Source: Leptospira yanagawae serovar Saopaulo str. Sao Paulo = ATCC 700523 (GTDB lineage: Bacteria > Spirochaetota > Leptospiria > Leptospirales > Leptospiraceae). From it: DNA of 64,000 bases. Of this stretch, positions 35,704 through 46,345 are shown in pieces. Every line of letters starts with the position of its first letter. Positions within the stretch are counted from its first letter, which is position 1. The stretch covers positions 124,001-188,000 of the forward strand of contig NZ_AOGX02000024.1 in assembly GCF_000332475.2 (NCBI RefSeq), written 5' to 3'. The notes under the pieces were generated by a model. That model worked only from the letters and a program-made list of their open reading frames with translations, ran no database searches and had not been told where the DNA came from. A program made the translations under genes and the position numbers.

Positions 35704-38595
35704 TTATTTTCCCTTTCGTTTCGCCATTTTGGCATCCAATTCTTTTTCCTCTTGTAGAACTTTCTTCAAGTATTGTCCCGTAAATGATGCCTTCACAGAG
35801 GCGACTTCTTCTGGAGTTCCAGTCGCAATGACTTCTCCCCCTCCATCTCCCCCTTCCGGTCCAATGTCGATGATATAATCGGCAGCTTTGATCACGTCTA
35901 AATTATGTTCAATGATTACCATTGAATTTCCTTTATCAACTAACACCTGCAAAACGGATAGTAACTTTTCAATGTCTTCAAAATGGAGTCCTGTCGTAGG
36001 TTCATCCAATATATAAAGTGTTTTTCCGGTGGGTCGTTTGGAAAGCTCCGTGGAGAGTTTGATCCTTTGGGCTTCACCACCAGAAAAGGTTGTAGCTGCT
36101 TGTCCCAGTTTGATATACCCAAGGCCTACATCCATCAAGGTATCCAGTTTCCGTTTGAGGTTGGGGATATTTTCAAAGAACACAACAGCTTCTTCCACGG
36201 TCATCCCGAGTACATCGGATATATTTTTCCCTTTGTATTTCACTTCTAGGGTCTCACGGTTGTACCGTTTGCCTTTACAGACCTCACACTCCACATAGAT
36301 GTCCGGTAAAAAATGCATTTCGATTTTTAAAATCCCATCACCTTCACATTTTTCACACCTTCCACCAGCCACGTTGAAACTAAAACGCCCGGGCCCATAC
36401 CCACGCACTTTTGCTTCTTCTAGACCACTATAAAGATCACGCACAAAGGTAAATAAACCAGTGTAAGTGGCTGGGTTCGACCGAGGGGTCCTTCCGATGG
36501 CAGATTGGTCAATATTGATGACCTTATCGATTTGGTCTTTTCCTAGGATTTTTTTGTGTTTGCCGGGAACCAGTTTCATTCCCATCACGGAACTTGCTAG
36601 TTCCTTATAAAGGATTTCATTGATTAAGGTTGATTTACCAGAACCAGATACTCCTGTAACTACCGTTAATGTTCCAAGAGGGATAGAAACATCAACATTC
36701 TTAAGGTTGTTATGCGTTGCTCCCGTGATTTTTAAAAACTTACCATTCCCCACTCTCCTTGTTTCCGGTTTGGAAATTCGTTTTTCTCCAGAGAGAAACT
36801 TACCAGTTACAGAGTGTTTGTCTTTTTTGATTTGTTCAGGGGTTCCAAAGGCTACAATTTCGCCGCCATGGACACCAGCGCCAGGCCCCATATCCACAAT
36901 ATAATCCGCTTCTTCCATGGTCTCTTTGTCATGTTCCACAACAAGGACAGTATTTCCTAAATTTCGTAAGCCCTTTAAGGTTTGCACGAGCTTCGTATTG
37001 TCCCTTTGGTGGAGACCAATGGATGGTTCATCTAAGATATAAAGGACTCCCATTAACCTAGATCCAATTTGAGTGGCAAGTCTGATCCGTTGCATCTCCC
37101 CACCAGAAAGTGTTCCTGCAGAACGACTTAAATTCAAATACCCAACTCCCACATCATTTAAGAAGTGGAGCCTTTGTAAGATCTCTTTCAGAATGGGTTT
37201 GGAAATAGTATCTTCTGCCCCTTTGTATTCAGATTTTTTGGTAAATTCTAAGGCCTTTTCAATGGAGAAACCAGTATAGGCATCAATTCCAATGCCTTGG
37301 ACTTTGACTGCCAGTGCTTCCTTTCGCAAACGTTTTCCATGGCATTCATCACAATCATGGTTTGTCATAAATGACTCAAACCATTGGCGCATCGAATCTG
37401 ATTTGGTTTCCTTATAACGACGTTTTAGATTGGGAATCACACCTTCGTAATTTTTCGAAAATTCATAATGAGAATTGGCTCCTCTAAAATCATAATCGAT
37501 ATGGATGGAAGCATCACCGTGTAAAATCGTGTTTCGAATTTTTTCTGGTAAATCCTTCCAAGCTGTATTTAAGTTAAACTTCAATTTTTTAGATAACGCT
37601 TGTATGGTGGCCATATACCAATAGGAATTGGATTTGGATCCTCCCCATGCTTCGATACAACCTTCTGCAAGAGATGCCTCTCGATCTGTCACAAGAAGTG
37701 CCTCATCAAACTCAAGGAGTGCACCAAGCCCATCACATTGGGAACAGGCACCAAAGGGAGAGTTAAAGGAAAAAAGTCTCGGCGTGAGTTCAGGGATACT
37801 CACATCATCACATTTGGGACAAGATAGTTTTTGGGAAAACAGATGGTCTTTTTCCCCATCTTCTACGACAACGATCCCATCTGCTGTTTTTAAAGCGGTT
37901 TCCACAGAGTCGGACAGCCGAGACTGGATTCCCGGTTTCATCACGATCCGGTCTACAACGATATCGATATCTGCTTTGAAGTTTTTCTTTAAGGGGATTT
38001 CGTCTTCTAGAGAATACACTTCCCCATTCACACGCACTCGGTTGAAACCCTCTTTTTTATATCGTTCGAGAACCTCTCGATGTTCCCCTTTTTTCCCCTG
38101 GATGACAGGGGCTAGGATTTGTAACTTGGTCCCTTCTGGAAAAATATTGATCCTGTCTGTGATTTGGTCGACGGATAAACTGGAAATCGGTGTTCCACAC
38201 TTTGGGCAATGTGGTTTCCCCACACGAGCGTATAACAAACGCAAGTAGTCATAAATTTCTGTGACAGTTCCTACTGTCGAACGTGGGTTCCGGTGTGTGG
38301 TTTTTTGTTCTATGGAAATTGCAGGACTTAATCCTTCGATTTGGTCCACATCGGGTTTTTCCATTTGGCCAAGGAATTGCCTAGCATAACTGGAAAGGGA
38401 CTCCACATACCGCCTTTGCCCTTCGGCATAAATGGTATCAAAGGCAAGCGAAGACTTTCCAGAACCAGAAAGTCCAGTGATGACCACTAGTTTGTCTCTT
38501 GGAATGTCAAGGTTTAGGTTTTTTAGGTTATGTTCACGGGCGCCACGAATACGAATAAAGGAATCCACATCGGATAGGTTGTTTTCCTCTTTCAT
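35704..38595 (-). CDS. uvrA: Excinuclease ABC subunit A
   Basis: UvrA finds bulky DNA damage and loads UvrB. The 963-residue protein holds two ABC ATPase modules. First-half blocks are [13 protein letters not shown] and the zinc-binding [10 protein letters not shown] region; second-half blocks are [13 protein letters not shown], the zinc site CEKCEGDG, and ABC signatures LSGGE and [10 protein letters not shown]. Walker B sequences read [10 protein letters not shown] and [10 protein letters not shown]. Length is normal. No clear LexA box was found in the short intergenic space to sppA. Confidence 0.97.
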   Translation of the reverse strand: MKEENNLSDVDSFIRIRGAREHNLKNLNLDIPRDKLVVITGLSGSGKSSLAFDTIYAEGQRRYVESLSSYARQFLGQMEKPDVDQIEGLSPAISIEQKTTHRNPRSTVGTVTEIYDYLRLLYARVGKPHCPKCGTPISSLSVDQITDRINIFPEGTKLQILAPVIQGKKGEHREVLERYKKEGFNRVRVNGEVYSLEDEIPLKKNFKADIDIVVDRIVMKPGIQSRLSDSVETALKTADGIVVVEDGEKDHLFSQKLSCPKCDDVSIPELTPRLFSFNSPFGACSQCDGLGALLEFDEALLVTDREASLAEGCIEAWGGSKSNSYWYMATIQALSKKLKFNLNTAWKDLPEKIRNTILHGDASIHIDYDFRGANSHYEFSKNYEGVIPNLKRRYKETKSDSMRQWFESFMTNHDCDECHGKRLRKEALAVKVQGIGIDAYTGFSIEKALEFTKKSEYKGAEDTISKPILKEILQRLHFLNDVGVGYLNLSRSAGTLSGGEMQRIRLATQIGSRLMGVLYILDEPSIGLHQRDNTKLVQTLKGLRNLGNTVLVVEHDKETMEEADYIVDMGPGAGVHGGEIVAFGTPEQIKKDKHSVTGKFLSGEKRISKPETRRVGNGKFLKITGATHNNLKNVDVSIPLGTLTVVTGVSGSGKSTLINEILYKELASSVMGMKLVPGKHKKILGKDQIDKVINIDQSAIGRTPRSNPATYTGLFTFVRDLYSGLEEAKVRGYGPGRFSFNVAGGRCEKCEGDGILKIEMHFLPDIYVECEVCKGKRYNRETLEVKYKGKNISDVLGMTVEEAVVFFENIPNLKRKLDTLMDVGLGYIKLGQAATTFSGGEAQRIKLSTELSKRPTGKTLYILDEPTTGLHFEDIEKLLSVLQVLVDKGNSMVIIEHNLDVIKAADYIIDIGPEGGDGGGEVIATGTPEEVASVKASFTGQYLKKVLQEEKELDAKMAKRKGK

Positions 38596-38615
38596 TCTGG
38601 AAAGAATTTTAAGGA

Positions 38616-40268
38616 ATGGAGGGAAGAGGACTCACCGTGTTTCGAATTCTTTTTTTCCTTCTTTTTTTGCCGTTTCGAGTTTTGTACCTGATTTACCTAC
38701 GTCTAAGCCTCTTTCTCCAACGAGGGAAAGAGACATACGAATTGGAAATGCCACCTGTCTTTGAAGATTCATACAAATCCTTTTTCGTCAAAAAACTCCA
38801 AGGCAAAGAAGAAACGATCACTCGACTGGAACTCCTTGTTTTACTCAAAACCATTGAGAAAAATCCCAAAATCAAAACTGTCGATATCAGTTTACCTCCC
38901 TTAGAATGGACGCTATCGGAATTTTATGAAATCAGAAACGAGCTAATAGCAATACGAGAATCAGGGAAAACCATTCGCATGTTTGCCAAAGAAGGGGGAC
39001 TCGGAAGTTTACTCTTACTCACGGCTGCCAGTGAAACCTACCTTGCTCCAGAATCAGAATTTATGGTTTTACTCCCGAGCGCCGAACCTATGTTTTTTGG
39101 TAAGTTCTTAAAAACTTGGGGGATTGAAGTACAAGCCTTTGCTTCTGGCCCATACAAATCATTCGCTGAAAGTTTCACCCGTGGGGAATTCTCAAGAGAA
39201 GCGAGAAAAAATTTAGAATCACTCGTGATTGACCTTCGCAACGTGATCCTTTCTGCACTTACCAATGGGAATCAAAACCTAGAACCAGTTTTTTACAAAC
39301 CCATGTTATCTGCTGAGGAATTGCTAACTGCAGGTGTGGTACATGGCATCAAAACAGAAACGGAATTTTTTTCCTCTGATCGAAAACTATTTTCGCCGTC
39401 TTACCCAACACTTTACCAAACCAGTAAGGAATTTTCCCTATTTCCCAAACGCAAACAAGAAGTGGTCATCCTTCCCATCGATGGTGGGATTACGGGTGGG
39501 GATTACCTCCATAAAAACAGAGAAAACGGGAAAATAGAAGCCTTCTCCCTCATTCCCACATTAAAGGCATTAGGTGAAGATAAAAAAATCAAAGCGGTGA
39601 TCCTTGAAATTTCTTCCCCAGGTGGCTCTGCTTTTTATTCGGAACAAATCCACCAAGAAATTTTAGAATTAAAAAAATCAAAATTGGTCACAGCTTATTT
39701 TAAAGACACGGTCGCCAGTGGTGGGTATTACATTGCCACTGCGGCAGACTATATCACTGCCTCCCCTGTTTGCATCACAGGTTCAATTGGAGCTGTCAGC
39801 ATCCGCGCAAACTTACAAAAACTTTATAAAAAATTCCATTTGAATAAAGAAGCAGTCGGTTTTTATCCCTTTCGGGACATCCATTCCGAGTTCCAACCCC
39901 TCTCCAAACAAAGTGTCAAGTATCTAGAATCCCAAATCAAAAAGATTGAGGCATTGTTTTACAAACGAGTGTCCGAAGGCCGAAATATCCCTTTATCAGA
40001 ACTTCCCAAAATTGGGATGGGACGCGTTTATCTCCCAACAACAGAGAATCAAATTGTCGATTCTCTTGGTGGACTTCTCGATGCCATAAGCTTCGTCAAA
40101 GAGAAATTAGGTGGAAAAGCCATTTACTTAACAGAAGAACTCCCATCCTACAATCTCAAAAATAAAATTCCCCTCCTCGGTGGACTTTTATCGGAATTAC
40201 AATTATTGGAATCCTTAGGGGAAGTATCCCTCCTCTCCCATACCAAACTGCGATGGAAAAATAGGTAG
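38616..40268 (+). CDS. sppA: Signal peptide peptidase SppA-like (S49) protease
   Basis: SppA degrades cleaved signal peptides in the inner membrane. The product has an N-terminal membrane helix and two S49-type domains. The catalytic dyad is probably Lys in [16 protein letters not shown] near residue 177 and Ser in [15 protein letters not shown] near residue 366. Length of 550 is like the long E. coli form. The start at ATG 38616 follows an AAGGA stretch; a GTG at 38637 is an alternative. Confidence 0.9.
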   Translation: MEGRGLTVFRILFFLLFLPFRVLYLIYLRLSLFLQRGKETYELEMPPVFEDSYKSFFVKKLQGKEETITRLELLVLLKTIEKNPKIKTVDISLPPLEWTLSEFYEIRNELIAIRESGKTIRMFAKEGGLGSLLLLTAASETYLAPESEFMVLLPSAEPMFFGKFLKTWGIEVQAFASGPYKSFAESFTRGEFSREARKNLESLVIDLRNVILSALTNGNQNLEPVFYKPMLSAEELLTAGVVHGIKTETEFFSSDRKLFSPSYPTLYQTSKEFSLFPKRKQEVVILPIDGGITGGDYLHKNRENGKIEAFSLIPTLKALGEDKKIKAVILEISSPGGSAFYSEQIHQEILELKKSKLVTAYFKDTVASGGYYIATAADYITASPVCITGSIGAVSIRANLQKLYKKFHLNKEAVGFYPFRDIHSEFQPLSKQSVKYLESQIKKIEALFYKRVSEGRNIPLSELPKIGMGRVYLPTTENQIVDSLGGLLDAISFVKEKLGGKAIYLTEELPSYNLKNKIPLLGGLLSELQLLESLGEVSLLSHTKLRWKNR

Positions 40269-40320
40269 TGGATTGGAAAGGGAACGAGTGATGTGAGACA
40301 ATGCGGAGGGTTTTTTGCCT

Positions 40321-40354
40321 TCCGATTCTCCGAGCTAACGTAAGAGTTATCGGA
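40321..40354. terminator. Hairpin between convergent sppA and tsaC genes
   Basis: TCCGAT (40321-40326) pairs with ATCGGA (40349-40354), with inner CTC/GAG pairs around a 13-base loop. It sits between the convergent sppA and tsaC ends and may terminate either transcript. No clear U-tract follows, so confidence is low. Confidence 0.35.
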
Positions 40355-40366
40355 TGGAACTTTCGT

Positions 40367-41365
40367 TCATTTGGATTCGGAAGCCTTTTCCAATCGGTTG
40401 AGAAGTGCTTCCCTCCCTTCGCCTAAGGCCGGTTCCTCGCAGTAAATTGTATCGATTCCCTTTACGTCACATTGCTCAAAAAAAGCATACAATATAGAAC
40501 TATACTCCTGATTGGAAGATACAGGTTTGATTCGTTCTGAATGATCCAAACCTGATTCCCATCCATCCTTTCCCAAGTCCATTCCAGGGAATGAAAATCC
40601 AATCCAAGCATGATTGGAAAGGTCCCTTTCCTTTTGGAATCGAGATTGAAATTCCGCAGGTTGGCAAAGGATTACCTTGGCCTTAGGAGCATAGTGTTTG
40701 TACTTCATCCCAGGACTTTCAGGAATGGCTTCTCCCTTTACCTGAAACGAATCAGGAACCATTAAATTGGGTAAAAACTGACGTAAATCCTTTGATTCAA
40801 TGGAGCCTGGACGAAGTAGAACCGGTGGGTCTAGGTGCATTCCCACAACCGTTGATTCAATTCCAATACTTGGTTCCAGAGCAAGAAAGATCCCATCTAC
40901 AATTCCATCGAAATATCGCACAACATCTGTCATGCGAGTAAGTGATGGCCTTCCCGAGAGATTGGCAGATGGGGCAGAAATGGGACTACCGCAAGCTTCA
41001 ATCCACTGTCGCAAAATTGGGTTTTTGGGGATACGAACTGCAAGTGTACTGATCTCTTTTGGAAAGATAGATCCATCCAGTTTTGGGAGGACTAAGGTCA
41101 AAGGACCAGGAGAGAACTCCTGTAACAATCGTTTGGCTAAATCATTTACGACACAAACTTTTTCAATGGACTCAATGGAATCAAAATGTGCGATAAGGGG
41201 GTTATCACTTGGTCTACCTTTGATTTGGTAAATTCGTTTGCAAGCCTCTTCGTTTGTACTCGAAGCTCCAATCCCATATACAGTTTCTGTCGGAAATACA
41301 ACCACCCCACCTTTTCGGATGAGGTCCGCAAGCAAACGAACATCCGAAGAGATCAGGGTTTTCAT
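40367..41365 (-). CDS. Threonylcarbamoyl-AMP synthase, Sua5 type
   Basis: Sua5/TsaC makes threonylcarbamoyl-AMP for the t6A37 tRNA modification. The conserved blocks are GGVVVFPTETVYGIGA near residue 18, KGRPSDNPLIAH near residue 48, and PISAPSANLSGRPS near residue 127. A Sua5 C-terminal domain follows, making 332 residues, so it is the long Sua5 form, not the short TsaC. The gene begins one base after the GH18 stop. Confidence 0.93.
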   Translation of the reverse strand: MKTLISSDVRLLADLIRKGGVVVFPTETVYGIGASSTNEEACKRIYQIKGRPSDNPLIAHFDSIESIEKVCVVNDLAKRLLQEFSPGPLTLVLPKLDGSIFPKEISTLAVRIPKNPILRQWIEACGSPISAPSANLSGRPSLTRMTDVVRYFDGIVDGIFLALEPSIGIESTVVGMHLDPPVLLRPGSIESKDLRQFLPNLMVPDSFQVKGEAIPESPGMKYKHYAPKAKVILCQPAEFQSRFQKERDLSNHAWIGFSFPGMDLGKDGWESGLDHSERIKPVSSNQEYSSILYAFFEQCDVKGIDTIYCEEPALGEGREALLNRLEKASESK

Positions 41366-41366
41366 A

Positions 41367-42953
41367 TTAGAACTGTTTGGTTTTTGAATTGGATTTTTGT
41401 TTTGATTTCGAAAGAGAAACTTTCAGCGTTTCTTTTGATTCTAAATTTTGAATCGTTGTTTCTTCTTTTGGTTCTTCTTCCTCTTTTGCTTTTTCTACGG
41501 GAGGAATTTTCCCTTGGACAAGTTTACTGAGGTAAACATTGATTTCAGGGTCATTGTCTGTGACAAGTTGCCAAAAAGAAAAACCACCCAAGTCATATTT
41601 TCGTAAAAGGTTCATTTTCTCTTCAAAGGCACGTCTGTTCATATAAAACGCAACACGGTCACAACCACCACTGGTGTACCATAAAGAAGGGTCTTCGTAT
41701 GCTCGGTTTTTATGGATGTCGGAAAACTTAGAAAGATTTTTCCAATTTGCTACCTTGTTCTCTTCATTTAAGATGCGGTTGATATCGGTGGGCTGGCGAT
41801 TTTTATGAGTGCCTGCTTTGATCCTTTGTGCATCGGAATGGTAAATGGCTTTAGCCGAAGCCTTACAATTAAGAGCCCAGTCATAACCATAGGTCGGAAT
41901 CGCCATGTAGAGTTTTTGTGTGGGAACTCTTTTTTTGGCATAGGTGATAATATCCTTTAACCAAACATTTGGTGCTTGTGGACCAGGTCCTGGGTTGTGG
42001 TATTTCCTTGGGTGGAGTTCATAGGCCATGATTTTCACACGGTCAGCATGTTTGGCGAGGAATTCATAATCATGAGTGGTTGGCCCTCTCCAATTTTCAC
42101 GAAAATCCAATTGGATGGGTTTCGAAAGGCCACGGCATTGCAATTCTTTCTTTTTTGATTTCTCTGCTGGGGTTTTTGGATGGACGGCAACAGAAATGAG
42201 TTTTCCTTTTTTATGCACTTCTTTGGCAAGTAGTGCAAAAAATTCCTCAAACTTTTCTTTTTTATCGCAAGACATCCCTTCGTAATCGATGTCAATCCCA
42301 TCATACCCATAGGTCATGATTTCGTTTACAATCACCTGGATGTGGTGGTCACGGATATCATTTCTCCCACCCATTCCAATGTTTTCTTGGATCTTTTCTT
42401 TTGGATTTTCCCAACGAAAGATCGTAGGGATGATTTTCACTTTTGGGTTGAGGGCACGGAGTTCTTGGACTCGCTCCTTTCTGGATGTGGAAGACCAACT
42501 CGAAATGAGTTCCCCATTATTTGAAAGTCCACCTTTCATCGTATAGATAAACGGATGGATTTCATTGTACAAATGGACTGTCTTTTTCATCGCCGTCCAA
42601 TCGGTTGACCATGCGGAAGACCGGAAACTCACATTCTCATCTGGTAAAAAGTTTGGGGTTTCTATTGCTTCTTCTTCGACAGACGTTGTTGGTTTCGATT
42701 GCGTTTGGTCCGAAGTCTCCATCTCAGATGGAGTTCCAAGCGATGGAGTGGATGCTTCCACAACACTTGGGTTTGTATTTCCTGTTTTTGGGAGGTCTTT
42801 TAACACCAAAGTGGATCCCGAATTTTGCATGAGATTCATTCCCAAATAAAACGAAATAGCGGATAAAAAGAACCAAGAGGCAAATAATAACGAATACTTC
42901 GCCACGTTCGAAAGTGGGCGTTTTGGTGGATTAGGGGATTGTGATTCAGACAT
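41367..42953 (-). CDS. Membrane-anchored GH18 glycosyl hydrolase
   Basis: The product has one N-terminal membrane helix (SLLFASWFFLSAISFYLGMNLM), a Ser/Thr/Glu-rich linker, and a GH18 domain from about residue 130 to 490. The catalytic motif DGIDIDYEGMS near residue 225 has the needed DxxDxDxE pattern. Members of this family in bacteria cleave chitin-like or peptidoglycan sugars; here a cell-wall glucosaminidase is likely. A Glu/Lys-rich tail ends the protein. I chose ATG 42953, which follows an AG-rich AGAAGAAAC stretch, over the upstream in-frame start at 43013. Confidence 0.85.
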   Translation of the reverse strand: MSESQSPNPPKRPLSNVAKYSLLFASWFFLSAISFYLGMNLMQNSGSTLVLKDLPKTGNTNPSVVEASTPSLGTPSEMETSDQTQSKPTTSVEEEAIETPNFLPDENVSFRSSAWSTDWTAMKKTVHLYNEIHPFIYTMKGGLSNNGELISSWSSTSRKERVQELRALNPKVKIIPTIFRWENPKEKIQENIGMGGRNDIRDHHIQVIVNEIMTYGYDGIDIDYEGMSCDKKEKFEEFFALLAKEVHKKGKLISVAVHPKTPAEKSKKKELQCRGLSKPIQLDFRENWRGPTTHDYEFLAKHADRVKIMAYELHPRKYHNPGPGPQAPNVWLKDIITYAKKRVPTQKLYMAIPTYGYDWALNCKASAKAIYHSDAQRIKAGTHKNRQPTDINRILNEENKVANWKNLSKFSDIHKNRAYEDPSLWYTSGGCDRVAFYMNRRAFEEKMNLLRKYDLGGFSFWQLVTDNDPEINVYLSKLVQGKIPPVEKAKEEEEPKEETTIQNLESKETLKVSLSKSKQKSNSKTKQF

Positions 42954-43097
42954 ATACGTTTCTTCTAGATTGATTATCGAACTTGTGAGAAAAAAAGAGT
43001 AGAGAATAATCAAATCCCACCCTATCTATCTGTTACCCATGATTTTTTAGGAGGGATTCTCTCCTAGTGAAAATTGGAATGGGAGGAAAAGAAATCC

Positions 43098-43808
43098 ATG
43101 AATGCTTTAAAACAAAAACCTGTGATCCTGTATACAGTCCTACTCAGTTTTTTCCTAACGTTTTTACTGCTTGCGGAACTCACTGGTAGTAAATTATTTT
43201 TTGCCTTCGGATTTACCATGACCATGGGGGTCATCCCTTTCCCAGTTACCTTTATCATCACTGATTTACTCAACGAATACTTTGGAAGGAAAGTGGTCCG
43301 CGCCACAACCTTTCTTGGAATGGTGATGATTGGATTTGCTTACCTCCTCATTGTCATCGACATCCAAATTCCGGCAAGCCCTGATTCTCCCATTGATGAC
43401 GCCTCTTTCGAAAGGGTTTTCGCCAATTCAGGCCTAGTGATCCTTGGTTCCATCATCGCGTATGTGATTTGGCAGATGATTGACCTACATACCTTCCATT
43501 TCCTACGAAAAAAAACGAAAGGAAAACATATCTGGTTACGTGCCACAGGTTCCACTGTCATCTCCCAGCTGATTGATTCCTTTGTGGTGATCTTCATTGC
43601 CCTTGGAAAATACCACCCAGTTCCAAAACTTGTCTCTATCGCGAGTACCAATTTTTTATACAAAATGGGAGTTGCGATTCTCATTACCCCACTTCTCTAT
43701 GCAATCCATATCTACATCGATCGTTACTTAGGTGAAACGTTAAAACAACAGATGTTCAAACAGGCGATGGAAGAAGAAGGATATGAATCCACCATCCAAC
43801 CAGGGTAA
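43098..43808 (+). CDS. Queuosine precursor transporter, YhhQ/VUT family
   Basis: YhhQ proteins import queuosine precursors such as preQ1 or preQ0. About six membrane helices are seen, and the conserved ELTGSKLF and TFIITDLLNEYFGRKVVRATTF blocks (split across 30-65) match the family. I chose ATG 43098, which sits after a GGGAGGA ribosome-binding site, over the TTG at 43074. The gene overlaps the GDPD start by 26 bases. Vitamin-uptake transporters of the same fold are an alternative. Confidence 0.85.
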   Translation: MNALKQKPVILYTVLLSFFLTFLLLAELTGSKLFFAFGFTMTMGVIPFPVTFIITDLLNEYFGRKVVRATTFLGMVMIGFAYLLIVIDIQIPASPDSPIDDASFERVFANSGLVILGSIIAYVIWQMIDLHTFHFLRKKTKGKHIWLRATGSTVISQLIDSFVVIFIALGKYHPVPKLVSIASTNFLYKMGVAILITPLLYAIHIYIDRYLGETLKQQMFKQAMEEEGYESTIQPG

Positions 43809-44577
43809 ACCCATGTGGAAACCAAGGACTGAAAGGTTACAAACTCTTCTCGGAAAAATTCCCGCAAACATTGGGCACCGAGGCGCAAGAGGCCTTGCCC
43901 CAGAAAACACACTTGTGTCCTTTCTTGTGGGATCGGAATCCACCCATTACTTTGAACTTGATACCATGTTATGCGGTTCAGGAGATCTTGTTGTGATCCA
44001 TGACTTTACAGTTGATAGAACGACCGATGGGAAGGGGAAGGTATCTGATTTCACCTATCGGAAATTAGCCGAACTCGATGCAGGTAGTTTTTTTGGTGAG
44101 GCATTTGAAGGGGAACAGATTCCCACTCTATCGCAAGTGGTGCAAACCCTTCCCGAAACCACAGTGTTTGACATTGAACTCAAAAGTGAAGGAAAAACCA
44201 AAGAGAGGGAATCACTAGCCAAAGCCGTTGTCAAACTCATTCGGAAATACAAATTACAAAACCGGATTTGGGTGAGTAGTTTTGATTGGGACCTTGTGGA
44301 CCTTGTTCGAAAGGAAGAATCAGAAGTACTTCGGGGGCTACTCATCGAAAAAGGAGATACGCTAAACGAAGGTTACATGCAATATGAACCCGATTTGATT
44401 TTACCTCATTACTCACTCTGTACAAAAGAGTTTGTAGCAAAGTGCCAATCGGAGGGTTTACTTGTGATTCCATACACTCCCAATACGGAAGAGGAATGGA
44501 AGTCATTATTGGAAGTTGGAGTTTCTGGACTCATCACCGACTACCCAGACAGGCTCCTTCATTATTTGGAAAAATAA
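43783..44577 (+). CDS. Glycerophosphodiester phosphodiesterase
   Basis: GDPD enzymes split glycerophosphodiesters into glycerol 3-phosphate and an alcohol. The catalytic block is GHRGARGLAPENTLVSF near residue 37. Metal-site blocks VIHDFTVDRTTDGKG and FDIELKSEGK are also present. The start at 43783 lies within the end of the transporter gene; ATG 43813 is an alternative. No signal peptide is present, so it should be cytoplasmic. The 3' end overlaps the VOC gene by 16 bases. Confidence 0.9.
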   Translation: MNPPSNQGKPMWKPRTERLQTLLGKIPANIGHRGARGLAPENTLVSFLVGSESTHYFELDTMLCGSGDLVVIHDFTVDRTTDGKGKVSDFTYRKLAELDAGSFFGEAFEGEQIPTLSQVVQTLPETTVFDIELKSEGKTKERESLAKAVVKLIRKYKLQNRIWVSSFDWDLVDLVRKEESEVLRGLLIEKGDTLNEGYMQYEPDLILPHYSLCTKEFVAKCQSEGLLVIPYTPNTEEEWKSLLEVGVSGLITDYPDRLLHYLEK

Positions 44578-44930
44578 ACCCATACCCAGTTCCCCCAAGG
44601 GTCTTCATAGAGGGAATAGGCTTTTGTTGGGTGCGATTGGAGGATTTTGAATTTTTGCAGTTTGGGGTCGTTTTCTTTTCCTTTTTCCCATTCCAACGTG
44701 ATGGTTCCGGGCCGCACAGGGCATCCTTCCGTTTGTTTTGAAAATACCATCCGTAAGGTTCCAAAGACTAGGAGTTCTGCATGGCCAAAACTTTCTTTCA
44801 GAACTTCACCCCCTACAATGGATTGGTAGAAGTGAAGTGGTTCGGAACAATTTTCCCCTCCTTCCAAATTGACGGAGTAAAAAGAAAGTGATCTTTCCCC
44901 ATTGGGATTTCGTTCCAACATAGGTTTCAT
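44562..44930 (-). CDS. VOC-superfamily (glyoxalase/bleomycin-resistance-like) protein
   Basis: The 122-residue product is one VOC domain. It begins with a strand region, has a PLHFYQSIVGGEVLKESFGHAELL-type core (pieces FYQSIVGG and ESFGHAE), and ends with SLYEDPWGNWVWVYF, typical of this fold. The substrate is unknown. Its start lies seven bases from the divergent membrane-protein start, so both share a very small promoter region. An internal Met at codon four is another possible start. Confidence 0.75.
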   Translation of the reverse strand: MKPMLERNPNGERSLSFYSVNLEGGENCSEPLHFYQSIVGGEVLKESFGHAELLVFGTLRMVFSKQTEGCPVRPGTITLEWEKGKENDPKLQKFKILQSHPTKAYSLYEDPWGNWVWVYFSK

Positions 44931-44936
44931 CTTGTG

Positions 44937-46328
44937 ATGTTAGACAGATTTTTCCAATCAAATTTTTTTGCAAAACGATTCAGTTTAGAAAAACACCCAA
45001 AGTTTCCAATGTTGGTCTTTCTTACCCTAACAAGTATCACCAACTTTTTGTTATGCGAAACGATTTACTTCCGAATTTTACATTCCGCAGACCAACTCTA
45101 TAGCCCTTTGGTGATTTTAGATGCATTCACTGGAAAAGGCATAACTCACTGGTATTTTCCACCTTCTCCTTATTTTTTCCCAGACCTTGTACTCATGTCG
45201 GTTTTGTATTGTTTTGTTCCTTTTTTGTATTTACCAACGATGTATGGAGTGGTCCAAATGGGTTTTGTTACGCTTGGCATCTACTGGGTGTTAAACGAAT
45301 TCTTATCAAAATCCCAATCCTTATTGTTTTTGTTTTATTTCCAAACCCTCATCATTATTTTTTCTTTTTTGGGTGTTGTCCTGAAGGACAACCCTTTGCC
45401 CTTTGTGTATTTTTTTACTAATGCTCACCACAGTACAGGATTCTTTTTTAGTTTCTTCCTTGTGAGTGTTCTTGGATTCAATCTTAGAAAACAAAACTGG
45501 GGTGAACATGGTAACAAACGAAATCTGATCCTTCGGTTGTTTCTCTATTGGATTGGGTTTAGCCTACTGTACCTTTCCGACAGGTATTCCTTTTGCATTG
45601 GTTTTCTTTGTTTTATGACCATTTACCACTTTGAAATCCGTAAGAAAAACGGGAATCGGCTTCCGAAACTTCCTGGATGGAAACTCAATTTTCTCATCCT
45701 TATTTTTCTTTTGTTGAATGAACTCAGTTTTTACGGAATCAAACAAACACTCCAGATTCCCAATAGTTTTGGGATTTTATTGAAATCCATTTCCGATAAA
45801 TCAGTGGATCGAATTTTGTTTTTGTCATATACCTATCTTTTCGATGGATCCAAACACCTCTTTTACCAAAATGGATCCTTACTTCTTTTGATTTCGTTTT
45901 GCCTTTTCACGGTTTCCAAATTTCCGTTTCGCATTCGGATTTTACTCCTAACTTTGATTCCAGTACTTCTTCTATTACTCATTATTGTGGGACGATTCAC
46001 CTACCTTCACCCGTATCCCATCCGCTATTTGTTCCCCATTTGGTTTTTTTGTTTCCTAGGACTTAGTTGGTTTTTCCAAACGGTTTGCAACCGGTTTCCC
46101 ATTTCTCTCATCTTTGCCTCATTTGCCCTTTGGATCCTACTCCTTTCTTCATTCCCAAATCCAAGACAAGCCGTGGCAGAGAGTTTCCTTAAAGTAACCA
46201 AACAGGAAGTTTCCTATGACTTTGAAAAACCCATTCGCTTTTGGTCTGAAGGGAAAAAAGAACCAATCCCGATCGACAATCTAGGGAAACCATACCGCTG
46301 GATCACAGGTGCTTTCCATACTCCTTGA
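44937..46328 (+). CDS. Polytopic membrane protein of unknown function
   Basis: The product has about ten membrane helices over 463 residues and no domain I recognise. Loops carry FSLEKHPKFPML at the N-terminus and PYPIRYLFPIWFF near residue 365, a pattern seen in some glycan-building membrane proteins. The start codon pair GTG-ATG at 44934 and 44937 is ambiguous; I chose ATG. The gene ends 17 bases before the likely leuA start. Confidence 0.65.
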   Translation: MLDRFFQSNFFAKRFSLEKHPKFPMLVFLTLTSITNFLLCETIYFRILHSADQLYSPLVILDAFTGKGITHWYFPPSPYFFPDLVLMSVLYCFVPFLYLPTMYGVVQMGFVTLGIYWVLNEFLSKSQSLLFLFYFQTLIIIFSFLGVVLKDNPLPFVYFFTNAHHSTGFFFSFFLVSVLGFNLRKQNWGEHGNKRNLILRLFLYWIGFSLLYLSDRYSFCIGFLCFMTIYHFEIRKKNGNRLPKLPGWKLNFLILIFLLLNELSFYGIKQTLQIPNSFGILLKSISDKSVDRILFLSYTYLFDGSKHLFYQNGSLLLLISFCLFTVSKFPFRIRILLLTLIPVLLLLLIIVGRFTYLHPYPIRYLFPIWFFCFLGLSWFFQTVCNRFPISLIFASFALWILLLSSFPNPRQAVAESFLKVTKQEVSYDFEKPIRFWSEGKKEPIPIDNLGKPYRWITGAFHTP

Positions 46329-46345
46329 CAGACTTCGGGGAAACT

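Noticed and set aside
37628..38248. 206-residue open frame opposite uvrA
   Set aside because: It is within uvrA and has the Ser/Pro/Arg composition typical of antisense frames in this genome.
38596..38615. Possible LexA box between uvrA and sppA
   Set aside because: The space is only 20 bases and I see no TTTG-N5-CAAA-type match, so no SOS site is claimed.
46329..46345. Leucine attenuator or T-box before leuA
   Set aside because: The space between the upstream gene and leuA is about 17 bases, too short for any leader.
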